Of a stretch of DNA of 64,000 nt, positions 10,221-20,139 are shown one piece after another. A program made the translations under genes and the position numbers. The stretch lies in the NCBI GenBank assembly GCA_024509875.1, contig JAMPIV010016262.1, positions 508,501 to 572,500 of the forward strand, in the 5' to 3' direction. Every line of letters begins with the position of its first letter. The stretch's first letter is position 1. Origin of the DNA: Oreohelix idahoensis (taxonomy: Eukaryota; Mollusca; Gastropoda; Stylommatophora; Oreohelicidae). The notes beneath the pieces are model-generated. The model worked only from the letters and a program-made list of their open reading frames with translations, did no database searches and was not told the origin of the DNA.

Positions 10221-10537
10221 AAAACAGTGTCAGGCCAGAAATGTACTTTATTTTTATAGCACTTGAATAGCAGTAATCATTTGGCTATAAAACTAACTTA
10301 AATGACTGGGAAAAAGTAAAATTACATTAGTTTTAAAACATAGGAACAAATAGCAGGCTTCTTACAAGAGACCCTGCAGTAAAGGTGGCACCATGCTCCA
10401 TAAGGAAATAAGAATGAAGCAAGTACGCACAACTTTGCTATACTGAAAAAAAAAATGTAAAAAGGGAAATAATCAATAGGCAAGAACACAGATAAAATTC
10501 ACATTGAAATGTAGCCCCAAGCCTGAACTTCAAAAAT

Positions 10538-11416
10538 TTATTTCTCAATGTAGTCTCCGTTATTTGTTACAGTTTTTGTCCATCTTCTCACAAGGGCATG
10601 TATCCCCGCACAGTAAAAATTTGTGTCCTTTTTCCTAAACCACTGGCGTACGGCACGTTTAAGGGTCTCGGTGTCCTCAAAGTGATGTCCGCGAAGATCT
10701 TCTTTCAGTGGTCCAAACAGATGGAAGTCAGAAGGTGCAAGATCGGGACTGTAAGGGGGATGTGGTAATAATGTCCAGCCAAATTCTGCAATCACATCAA
10801 TGGTGCGTTTAGCGGTGTGTGGCGTGGCATTATCGTGCAACAGTAGTGCAGTTCTCTGATTTTTTAATGGATAAAGTCACCGATAACGACCTCTAAGCTT
10901 CTTCAAAGTTTCAATGTAACGGTCTGCATTCACCGTGTTTCTCTGTTCCAAGAAGTCGAGAAGAATCACACCCTTCTCATCCCAAAACACGGAGGCCATA
11001 ACTTTCCCTACAGATGGTGAACTTTTGAACTTCTTTCTTGTCGGCCATATTGTGTGATGCCATTCCATTGACTGCCTCTTGGATTCTGGTTAAAAAAAAT
11101 TAACCCAAGTCTCATCACCTGTCACAATATTCGATAAAAACTCTTCTCCTTCAGTTTCGTAACGGTGCAGGGGGTTGATGGCTATGGTTTTCCTTCAGCA
11201 TTGAGGAATTCTATGACATAATGTTGTTTTAACCGAACGTCTTTGGCAGTCATTTTTAAACTGTTACAGTGGTGCCACCTGTTACTGAAACAGGTTGGTA
11301 ATGCTAATACAGTACAGAAGAGTGTTTGAGGAATCCTGCAAAATTTACAAATTGCACACCGATGCAGTATTTACATACATAAAAAATAGGAGGTATTACT
11401 TTTTGACCTTCCCTTG
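10538..11416 (-). pseudogene. second mariner, internally deleted and frame-broken
   Basis: From the Met at 11253 the frame reads MTAKDVRLKQHYVIEFLNAE and then breaks and jumps to a TGDETW block. About 120 residues of the usual DNA-binding region are missing. Catalytic blocks TGDETW, HDNATPH and SPDLAPSDFHLF are kept, again with DD34D spacing, but stops fall after TGDETWVNFF and after LRGRYR. The protein resembles that at 3-917 and is clearly the same subfamily. It sits about 200 bp past the caspase stop codon; its 3' end supplies an AATAAA word on the minus strand near 10540. A decayed left terminal repeat may lie near 10515. Confidence 0.88.
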
Positions 11417-11418
11417 TA
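11389..11418 (-). repeat. terminal inverted repeat of second mariner plus TA
   Basis: On the minus strand it starts CAAGGGAAGGTCAAAAAGTA, like the end at 992-1030, with TA at 11417-11418. Confidence 0.8.
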
Positions 11419-11616
11419 TTATTCTCCATTTTTTGTATCCCCCTTACTCATCTGCAACAAACAGAGGCTGACTTTTAGTACCAACAAAATTAAAAACAAA
11501 AATCAGTAGTTGTAGCACATTTAAAGCTTATTGATGTTCTCAACATATAATATGGCACAAAATCTAAACAAGGTGTCCCAAATGTTTCGTTGTAAAAACA
11601 AAGTAACATGGTAGAA

Positions 11617-11736
11617 TTACTGATTCGCATATAGACCTGGAAAAAAATAGAAATCTTTCTGAAATGAATCCTTCTTTTCTCCCACTTGCTTGTATTTTCC
11701 ATCCTCTGTCTCAGCTCTTCCAACTAAGTTGTTGAC
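11617..11736 (-). CDS. caspase last exon: small-subunit C-terminus and stop
   Basis: A splice acceptor (tttctttaacag) precedes a 39-codon frame that starts VNNLVGRAETEDGKYKQ and ends KDFYFFPGLYANQ and TAA (11617-11619). The pattern VN, a charged stretch with GKYKQ, then a final FYFFPG strand is the C-terminus of the caspase p10 subunit (compare LYFFPG in other caspases). The exon begins in phase 0, exactly what the donor of 24086-24195 requires. The wider open frame over this block is in another phase and is not the product. A 3' UTR should follow below 11617; the mariner at 11416 lies in or just past it. Confidence 0.8.
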   Translation of the reverse strand, partial: VNNLVGRAETEDGKYKQVGEKKDSFQKDFYFFPGLYANQ

Positions 11737-12144
11737 CTGTTAAAGAAAAGATTATAATTTTTTTTGTTTATCACTTAGTCCATTAACAGCGAGTCCTAAT
11801 GCAACTAGATATCCTAGATGAATAGTGTTATTAATGTAACTTCAGATTTTTTTTTAGATTCTCATTTTAGATTTTAGACTGAGTATTCTGGTCTGTGTAT
11901 ATGTATGTCACCTTATTTTTTTTTTTTTCACTGGAATCTTTTACTGCAGATTTTTTTTTCTCCCAGTTTAGCTCAGGTGTATTTCTTGTACAGAAAGATT
12001 TGTCAAAGATAAGACACAGGTCACAGCCAAATTTAATATCCTAATATTAAAGACAGCATAAAGTACAGAGCTACGGTAACAATTTTGGTCCACCAGGCCT
12101 GTTTAAATGTTAACTGAATTTTATCATTAATTGATGCACCTGTT
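11737..12144. other. caspase intron sequence, AT-rich
   Basis: T-rich and A-rich runs only; no coding motif. It contains cctgtttaaatgttaactga at about 12099, a local repeat of the sequence at 15468, between which the two LINEs below were inserted. Confidence 0.5.
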
Positions 12145-12711
12145 TAATTGTTAACTTCTTCTTTGATCCTTAGCCACTGCCATCAAAGCAGTCAGTGGCC
12201 ATCATGCCTGGTGGCATCTTGTACGGCAACAACAAATTGATTCCACTTTGCTCGGTCGGTGGCCATCCTTCGTACAGTGCCCCAACTCTGGTTCATTCTT
12301 TGCATCTCAGCCTCCACAGTCCTCCGCTAAGTTGTTTTGGGTCAGCCTCTCTTTCGTTTTCCTTCAGGGGTCCATAGCATAGCTGTTCTTGTGATGGCAT
12401 CAGGGTCTCTTCTGAGGACATGGCCAACCCAGCTCCAGCATCTGCCAGCTATGATGGTGTGCATGTCCTCTTGCTTGCTCCGAGTAAGCAGATCTTGGTT
12501 GGTGATGGTATTCGGCCAAAAGATTCGGTGAATTTTTCTTAGGCATGTTGTGTGAAAAGAGGACAATTTTGACATTTCCTTCTCTGTAACTCTCCAGCAT
12601 TCCGCACCATAGAGAAGCAGAAAGCACACAGCTCTGATATAATCTTAATTTTGTGCTTGTACTGTACTGAGAGGACTTCCAGATGTTGTTAAAAAAGGCT
12701 AATTGTTAACT
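12145..12711 (-). mobile_element. LINE-B copy a, 5'-truncated, 12-bp target duplication
   Basis: The minus-strand insert 12157-12699 encodes the ORF2 C-terminus (LLYGAECWRVTEKEMSKLSS, then SWVGHVLRRDPDA and MLWTPEGKRKRG) with a frameshift, and ends with the GGATCAAAGAAGA tail. taattgttaact at 12145-12156 recurs at 12700-12711. It is 85-90% like the full copy at 51264-54600 by eye. Confidence 0.9.
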
Positions 12712-12964
12712 AAACTGTATAAAAGGTAAACTAAACTGTATCATTCTCTAATGCTTACTTACTTACTTACTTAGTCGTTCCCCTTCTACCGTGAGGTGTA
12801 GAGGTTTGGAAGAGAGAGCGCCAGACCATTCTATCAGCTGTCTTCTTCCTGGCCTGGTTCCATTCTAGTCCTCGGTCTTTCAAAGATTGTCTAATGTTGT
12901 CCTCCCAGCGGACTCTGGGTCGTCCTGGAGGTCTGGATCCCTGGCTCTTTGTTTCCCATGCTTG

Positions 12965-14734
12965 TCATGGTAGCCGATCTTCTCCCATTCTGCAGACATG
13001 GCCAAACCATCTTAGCTGGGACTGTTCTATTTGGGTCTGCAGCGGATGGGATTTTAGGCCTTGACGGATCGTCTGGTTGCGGACCATGTCTCTTCTTGTT
13101 ACTTCAACCACTTTCCTCAGATACCTCATTTCTGAGGTTTGGATCTGGCTTTTGTGGGTTGTAGTCATTGCCCACGACTCGCATCCATATGTCAAGACTG
13201 GGACATAGGTGGAGTGGTATACAGCCATCTTCGTTTTCTTACCAACCTCTTTCTTGCTGAGGAATCCACGATTTATGGCCTGAAAAAGTCTCCCAGCCGC
13301 TGCTTTTCGAGTGGCCAACTCTTCTTTGATGCCTCCCTTTCGGTCTATAATAGCTCCGAGATATTTAAAGTGGTCGACCTGCTCCAGGACCTGTTCTCCC
13401 AACTTAATCTGATGTTTTCTTTCTTCTCGTGATATCACCATGGATTTTGTTTTAGAGCTGCTTATGACCATCCCTCTCTTCTCCAGCTCTTCCTTCCAGA
13501 CTTGCAGGTTGGATTGGAGATGTGCCTCTGATTTAGCAATCAGGGCAACATCATCAGCAAATGCCAGCTCCGAAATATAGACCTGTCTCATCTTCCAGTA
13601 CCCCACTGAATACTTTCTTGTTCTCTCCTTACATGCCTTGATGACATCGTCCATAAGGAGTATGAAGAGGTAAGGTGATAGGATATCACCTTGTCTTACA
13701 CCAGTGGTGGTCCTGAACTCTTCTGACTTATGGTTTGCTGTCCTCACATAATTTCTGCAAGACTTGTAGAAGCTCTGTATAGCATGAATCAGAGGTGCTG
13801 GAATATTCTTCCTTGCCAAACAGTCCCAAAGTTTGCTCCAGGGGACCCTGTCAAACGCCTTTTCCAGATCTATGAAACATAGATGGATCTCACTCTTATA
13901 CTCAAGGGCCTTTTCACTCAGCTGTCTGAGTGTGAAGATTAGGTCTTGAGTACTTCGGTTTGCTCGGAATCCGCACTGGACCTCATTCAATTGTGCCTCA
14001 GCTAGGCGTCGGAGTCTCTGCTCTAGGATTCTAGAGTAGATTTTACCAGGGACACTGAGAAGGGATATGCCTCTATGGTTTCCACATTGTCGATTGTCAC
14101 CCTTTTTGAAAGTTGGTGTTATGATGGCAATCTCCCAATCCTTTGGTATGGTCTTGTTGCACCATGCTGCCTGTAGGACCTTTAAGAGTAATAGGTCACC
14201 TGATGCTCCCATGTACTTAACCATTTCTGGTGTTATACCATCATGCCCCGCTGCTTTGCCCATCTTGATTTTCTCTAGTGCTGCCCTCAGTTCTTCCATC
14301 TTTATGTCATCTTCACCATCATTGGTTTTCTCTTCTGTGTTAGTGGTTATCATTTCTGATGCTTCACCATGCTCACCATATAGGAGTTCTGATAAATATT
14401 CTTTCCATCTTTCCATTACTTCCTTCGGGGCAGTAAGCAATTTGCCTTGCTTGTCCTTTATAAATTTGAGAGGGCATTGTTTTTCCTTCCTCATGTTCTT
14501 TAGGGTCTTATAGAACAATTTCTGGTTTTCTTGTGCATCTTTTTCTAGCTTTTCTCCAAATTCTTCCCAGGACTTCTGTTTTGCTGCTAGCACCTTGTTC
14601 TTTGCTTCTGTTCTGAGTGTCACATATTCTCTATATTTTTCCATTTGTCCTGTTGTGTTTTTAGCTCCTAAGTATTGTTTCCATGCCATTTTTTCTTCTC
14701 TCTTATTTTCTCTTTGACTTCCTCTGTCCACCAA
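12965..14734 (-). pseudogene. LINE-A reverse transcriptase, truncated by a TGA
   Basis: RNA-templated DNA polymerase part of LINE ORF2. The motifs are in order: KDWEIAIITPTFKKGDNRQ, VQCGFRANRSTQDLIF, FIDLEKAFDRVPW (motif A), GVRQGDILSPYLFILL (motif B) and AFADDVALIAKSEAHL (motif C, FADD). The C-terminal region is VLTYGCESWAMTTTHKS then RWFGHVCRMGEDRLP. The frame stops at a TGA where copy a has CGA, a typical CpG transition, losing about 75 residues. The 5' end is out of frame with the endonuclease because of a one-base insertion near 14690. Confidence 0.92.
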
Positions 14735-15452
14735 GGTGTCCTCTTTCTCTGGTTCCCAAGTCGGACTTCACCGCATGCTTCTGCAGCAGCTGTCTTTATG
14801 ATATCCTTGAATTTATTCCAGAGGGTTTCCAAGTCATCCGGTCGTTCTTCTGTGTTGCTCACTGCTGTAGCAATAAGCCCCTGATATCTGGTCTTAATTT
14901 CTGGCTCTCTCAGCTTGTAGGTCCTAATGCTCATTTCTCCTGCTCGTTTACTTGGTTTCTTGCATGATGTTGGGCAGTTCCTAGGCTGAGCAACTCTTTC
15001 AGTTGTTCGTTTGATTATTAGCAGGTAGTGATCACTTCCAATCTCTGGCCCCCTCCAGACTCTTGCATCTCGGACATATCTGAATGAGCTTCTCCGAACA
15101 ATGGCATAGTCGATCACTGACTTCTCATTCTTGATTGGTTCACATCTAGTGTATGCATGTATGCGCTTATGGGGGAACTTTGTGTTTGCAATGATCAGAT
15201 TCTGCTCACTGCAGAATCTAAGGAGTCGCTTTCCATTGTCATTGAGAGTATCTTCTCCATATCTTCTGATAACTCCACCCCATCTAGCATGGTCATTTCC
15301 AACTCTGGCATTAAAATCTCCGAGCATGATAACTTCATCTAGTCAGTCATCCACTGTCCTTTGAAGCAGCTCGAAGAATTCCTCCTTGACCTCTGCTCTC
15401 TCATCCTCATTTGGCCCATACACTATGACCAGGTTGACTATGGTTTCTCCTT
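14668..15452 (-). pseudogene. LINE-A endonuclease, C-terminal part
   Basis: APE-type endonuclease half: LGDFNARVGNDHARWGG, SVIDYAIVRRSSFRYV and PEIGSDHYLLIIKRTTE carry the Asp-Asn, IDY and SDH signatures used to nick target DNA. Upstream motifs are missing because the copy is 5'-truncated at 15452. An in-frame stop lies near 15340 and a frameshift separates it from the RT. Confidence 0.9.
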
Positions 15453-16035
15453 TCATTCTCTAATGCACCTGTTTAAATGTTAACTGAACTGTTCGATTAA
15501 TTGATGAGTCTGATTAATAGGGTGAACCAGGCTGCACCACTAGTTCTACATGTTGAAACTGAGTTCCTACAGGAACTAACAGAAACTAATTCCATGACTT
15601 TCCCACAGCTCTGACACGACCATTTGTCACATCTTTTTACTAAACAGAAATCATTTAAACTTCAGGTGAGCTCATTTTTGTGGTACACCTTTTGTTTCAC
15701 TAGCACTTGTCTGGTTCCTGCCATCAGTTTCACATTGGTAATCTTGTCATACCATTTTTATCCTTATATTCTAAATAAGCACCAATTTATGAAACTTCTT
15801 GTTTGTTATTTTTTGCTGTTCTTCACATTTCAGAACCTTACAGTGGGACTAGACTTGACATTTGAGTTAATCTTATTTTTCTTTTGGACTTATTTGACCT
15901 GATTTCCACATGTTTCTCAAAGCAATGAAAGTCTCTCATGTCTTTTGCTTTTGTAATCTTATTGTTATATTGCTGTCTGTTTCTCCAACTTAGACTATAT
16001 GGCTACCAAGATAATACATATGAGCTCACAACCAG

Positions 16036-17530
16036 GGCCAGATTATCCAGTAGGCTGAAGGGCCAGATTATCCATTAGGCTGAAGGGCCAGATTATCCAT
16101 TAGGCTAAGTAGGCTGAAGGGCCAGATTATCCATTAGGCTAAGTAGGCTGAAGGGCCAGATTATCCATTAGGCTAAGTAGGCTGGAGGGTCAGATTATCC
16201 ATTAGGCTAAGTAGGCTCAAGGGCCATATTATCCATTAGGCTAAGTAGGCTGAAGGGTCAGATTATCTGTTAGGCTAAGTAGGCTGAAGGGTCAGATTAT
16301 CCATTAGGCTGAAGGGTCAGCTTATCCATTCGGCTAAGTAGGCTGAAGGGTCAGATTATCCATTAGGCTAAGTAGACTGAAGGGTCAGATTATCCATTAG
16401 GCTAAGTAGGCTGAAGGGTCAGATTATCCATTAGGCTAAGTAGGCTGAAGGGCCAGATTATCCATCAGGCTAAGTAGGCTGAAGGGCCAGATTATCCATT
16501 AGGCTAAGGAGGCTGAAGGGTCAGATTATCCATTAAACTAAGTAGGCTGAAGGGTCAGATTATCTATTAGGCTAAGTAGACTGAAGGGTCAGATTATCCA
16601 TTAAACTAAGTAAGCTGAAGGGCCAGATTATCCATTAGGCTAAGTAGACTGAAGGGCCAGACTATCCATTAGGCTTAGTAGGCTGAAGGGCCAGATTATC
16701 CATTAGGCTATGTAGGCTGAAGGGTAAGATTATCCATTAGGCTATGTAGGCTGAAGGGTCAGATTATCCATTAGGCTAAGTAGGCTGAAGGGTCAGATTA
16801 TCCATTATGCTAAGTATTCTGAAGGGCCAGATTATCCATTAGGCTAAGTAGGCTGAAGGGTCAGACTATCCATTAGGCTAAGTAGGCAGAAGGGTCAGAT
16901 TATCCATTAGGCTAAGTAGGCTGAAGGGCCAGGTTATCCATTAGGCTAAGTAGGCTGAAGGGTCAGATTATCCATTAGGCTAAGTAGGCTGAAGGGCCAG
17001 ATTATCCATTAGGCTAAGTAGGCTGAAGGGTCAGATTATCCATTAGGCTAAGTAGGCTGAAGGGCCAAATTATCCATTAGGCTAAGTAGGTTGAAGGGTC
17101 AGATTATCCATTAGGCTAAGTAGGCTGAAGGGCCAGATTATCCATTAGGCTAAGTAGGCTAAATGGCCATATTATCCATTAGGCTAAGTAGGCTGAAGGG
17201 TCAGATTATCCATTAGGCTAAGTAAGCTGAAGGGTCAGATTATCCATTAGGCTGAAGGGTCAGATTATCCATTAAACTAAGTAGGCTGAAGGGTCAGATT
17301 ATCCATTAGGCTAAGTAGACTGAAGGGTCAGATTATCCATTAAACTAAGTAGGCTGAAGGGCCAGATTATCCATTAAACTAAGTAGGCTGAAGGGCTAGA
17401 TTATCCATTAGGCTAAGTAGGCTGAAGGGTCAGATTATCCATTAGGCTAAGTAGGCTGAAGGGTCAGATTATCCATTAGGCTAAGTAGGCTGAAGGGTCA
17501 GATTATCCATTACGCTAAGTAGGCTGAAGC
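16036..17530. repeat. 34-bp satellite of about 43 copies, derived from the hAT end
   Basis: The unit is ggctaagtaggctgaaggg followed by tcagattatccatta. The first three copies lack aagtaggct and are 25 bp. Substitutions are scattered and some variants (ccagattatc against tcagattatc, ttaaacta) recur in blocks, suggesting amplification in steps. The unit contains gccagattatccattaggct, which is the terminal sequence of the hAT element itself. Confidence 0.97.
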
Positions 17531-17721
17531 CTAGGGGCCCAGAGCTCTTGGGGGCCCCTGCATAAGATTTAAAAAAAAATTTTGAAATGCAAAGATTTAT
17601 GTACAAAAAGAAAATGTTTGCACTTTGCAATCACATTCATAACGTTCTATAAAGACAGTAAAAACAAAAATAGCTTAAAAGACATAATGCACCCTGGCAA
17701 CATCATAACAGCGTATCTATT

Positions 17722-18069
17722 TACAAAAATGATCTTGGTGACAGTTTAGGTGATGAACTTATTCATTCTAAAGCATATATTGGGCAAGTAGATGGGATTA
17801 AAAAAGATGAACATGGGACTGGTAAGTCTTCAATTGCCCTTTGCATGTTTAGAACCCTTGTACACACTGGCGTTCAAGAAGTCTTTCCAAACGCAGTCAT
17901 TTCTCTTCGCATCTATTTATCACTTTTGACAACCAACTGCTCTGCAGTTGGCAGCTCTGCAGAACGGTCATTTTATTCACTCAAACGGGTTGAAAACCAT
18001 CTATGACCCACCATGAAGGATGATAAACTGAACAATTTGGCATTGATGTGCATAGAATCTTATTCTTAG
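17722..18069 (+). pseudogene. hAT transposase C-terminal dimerisation domain, remnant
   Basis: The frame reads GDELIHSKAYIG, then FRTLVHTGVQEVFPNAVIS, SSAERSFYSLKRVENHL, a TGA stop at 18004-18006, and MKDDKLNNLALMCIES. This is the hAT C-terminal (Dimer_Tnp_hAT) pattern, closest to the ZMYM1-like group, where ERSFS.LK and L..L..MSIE are diagnostic. The rest of the transposase is absent, probably replaced by or lost beside the satellite. Confidence 0.8.
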
Positions 18070-18560
18070 AAAAACTGATTTCTTGCCAGTTATTGAAGAA
18101 ACTGTTAAAAGAAATTTTTTTTTTTCAATACAATGCGTTTATTGTGTTTACCTTAATAATAATAAAAATGACACTAAGAGACATTAACAACAAAAAATTG
18201 TTACTAATAAAAGAGGTGAGCAATGCTAACAAACTAACGTACCAGTCTATCAATAACACTAGTATATACCATCATCATGCTAAGGGGTTTGAAACAAAAT
18301 ATTAAAATTAATGCCTACTAGGTGAAGGGAGGCCCAAACACCAAAAAGCCTAGATGCCCTTCTTGGCTTAATCTGGCCCTGCTCACATCCTGTAGGGATG
18401 TTTATTCAAGTGCAATCTCACTATTATTTGCTACATTTATTCTGATATTCCTGGTCATTTCCTTATACACTTTCAGATCTTTTGCTGTGATTTCTCATCA
18501 AGTATTTATCAACGGTGCAATAAAAGCCAGGTTATCAGCCAAATCTAGATCATCAAGCTA

Positions 18561-19229
18561 ATAACAGCTATGCTTTGAAAGAACGATGACAAATGCATGA
18601 ACACAGTTATGGTTTAAAACATGATAAATGCAGGATATTTGTAAATAATGCAAACTGAAATAACGCTTTCCAAACTTTTAGTGCTTTGTTTAGCTGAGAA
18701 CTACATCCAATAGTAAGAAGTGAAAAAAATAGCTAACCAATAAAGAGTAAAAAAGACACAGTGAATCAATCAACAGAATTTTACAGTTTGATGAAAACAT
18801 AGCACAGCAGAGAGGAGTAAAGAGAGTGAAATGGCCTATAGAAGAATGAGAGAGTAAAGACAGGATCAAGACACAACAGAAGAAAGTAACAAAGTCAAAG
18901 CAGAAGAAAGTATTGAAGAAATACTGATCAGTTGCATTAGATTAAAAAAAAAAATGGAGTCACAACAGAAAAACAGAATAAAGATTGAAACACTCACAAG
19001 AGAAGAAATATAAACAAAACAGAATAAACTGTTGCAGGAAAAAAGACATAAGATTCACAACAACTGAAAGAAATGAAGATAGAATGAAAAATCCAAAAAC
19101 AGAATGACAGACGTGTTAATAGAATGAATAAGAAACAAACAATGTAAAAGAGAATCATCATGTGGTAGTTACCAGTAATCTCTGAAGCAACAAAGAAAGA
19201 TCATGACAACTGCCCTATCAGCCATGTCA
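18561..19229. other. no gene recognised; A-rich
   Basis: Purine-rich sequence with many gaagaa and acagaa words on the plus strand. No conserved motif in any frame. Confidence 0.5.
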
Positions 19230-19400
19230 TAAAACTATTGTGAGGTTCTACACCAGACTGGCAACCTCATGATGTAATACCAGACTGGCAACCTCATGAT
19301 GTAGGCTAATACCAGTTGCTACAGAAACCACCATTACAACAGCACATGAATGATTTAGTACAGGTTTCATGGGTATCAGCTGCAGTGGTTGCTTCATGCT
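19230..19400 (+). repeat. dispersed repeat D3, copy 2, with 26-bp internal duplication
   Basis: The block taccagactggcaacctcatgatgta occurs twice in tandem (about 19250-19303), then gttgctacagaaaccacc and tgaatgatttag as in the copy at 3480. Confidence 0.5.
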
Positions 19401-19539
19401 CCACAGGGAGCAAAAAGGAAAGTGAATGAATTAAAAGAGAATGTGTTCCTGAGACCCTCTCGAACACAGAAGTTGTGTAAATGGAACAGGATTTTCTCAT
19501 TCAACAACATTTAAAGTAAGGGAAATGCTTTTTTTTTTT

Positions 19540-19680
19540 TAAAGAAAGTATTCCGTTCAACCCTCCCCCGATGGGTTATAATTAGGATATATGGTGTAAT
19601 CAATTCAAGACATTATAGTAACTTCTTCCCCCCTCCACTCAGTCCAAATAGAGTAAATCAAAACCAAAATTGTGTATGTG
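19540..19680. repeat. dispersed repeat D4, copy 1
   Basis: gttcaaccct and gggttataattaggatatat match gttcaacctc and gagttataattaggatgtat at 38130. Unknown class. Confidence 0.45.
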
Positions 19681-20139
19681 TTTGTGACTTACTCTTTCCA
19701 AGAAACAAACAAACAATAAAAAAAAAAATGGACAGGGAAAAGAAAACAAACAAACAAAGTAAAGTCTCTCATAACTGTCCTGTTGTTAACAAGGTGAAAA
19801 GGAGTGAGAATGCCCAGGGGTGTCTGAGATTACACCAAATCCACCAATTATCTGCCATCTTCCACACGAGCACCCCATCAGACTACCCCTTATCCTCACA
19901 TCATCATTGATCCTTTTATATTAATTTTAGTTCTTGTTTTACTATACTGAACTCTGCCTAGGCCGGTCCCAAGCCTGGCTGAAAAAGGAGGAGGGGCAGC
20001 CTGCATAGTGGCTGTAAGGAGGCAGCCCCTCCATCATGCAAAGGCACAACAGGCCAATAAACCTGTTTGCCTTAAAACACAATTACAAGAAATGCAAGAG
20101 AGAAAACCAGACTGATTCTAAAGGCGACGAACTGGAACG

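Larger units (their letters stand above)
12741..15466 (-). mobile_element. LINE-A copy c, 5'-truncated, 14-bp target duplication
   Basis: A 2.7-kb insert (12755-15452) on the minus strand, ending in TAAG repeats. tcattctctaatgc at 12741-12754 recurs at 15453-15466. It holds the endonuclease C-terminal half and the complete reverse transcriptase of an RTE-like element. It lies 43 bp from the LINE-B insertion, both within one caspase intron or 3' region. Confidence 0.93.
16025..18389. mobile_element. hAT element with 13-bp terminal repeats and 8-bp target duplication
   Basis: The left end CAGGGCCAGATTA at 16033 is matched in inverse order by the right end at 18369-18381. Flanking 8-bp words are ctcacaac (16025-16032) and ctcacatc (18382-18389), 7 of 8 alike, as expected for an aged hAT duplication. 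Next to the array lies a gcctaggggcccagagctc block typical of ends in the ZMYM1-like hAT group. Inside are the satellite at 16036-17530 and a transposase remnant. The element is dead. Confidence 0.85.
15620..18560 (-). pseudogene. LINE-C fragment, split by a hAT element
   Basis: The minus strand of 18390-18560 reads ADNLAFIA and EIALE, near RT motif C, and 15620-16024 reads RIRLTQMSSLVPL and a decayed C-terminus, in the order expected for one LINE-C copy. The hAT element at 16033-18381 sits between them. Frames are heavily broken. Confidence 0.55.

Noticed and set aside
14067..14513. A 148-codon plus-strand frame opposite the LINE-A RT
   Set aside because: Antisense shadow of the RT frame; its hydrophobic residues mirror the complementary codons.
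16036..17530. Possible CRISPR array (regular 34-bp repeats)
   Set aside because: Repeats are contiguous without unique spacers, there are no cas genes, and the unit is a transposon end in a eukaryotic genome.
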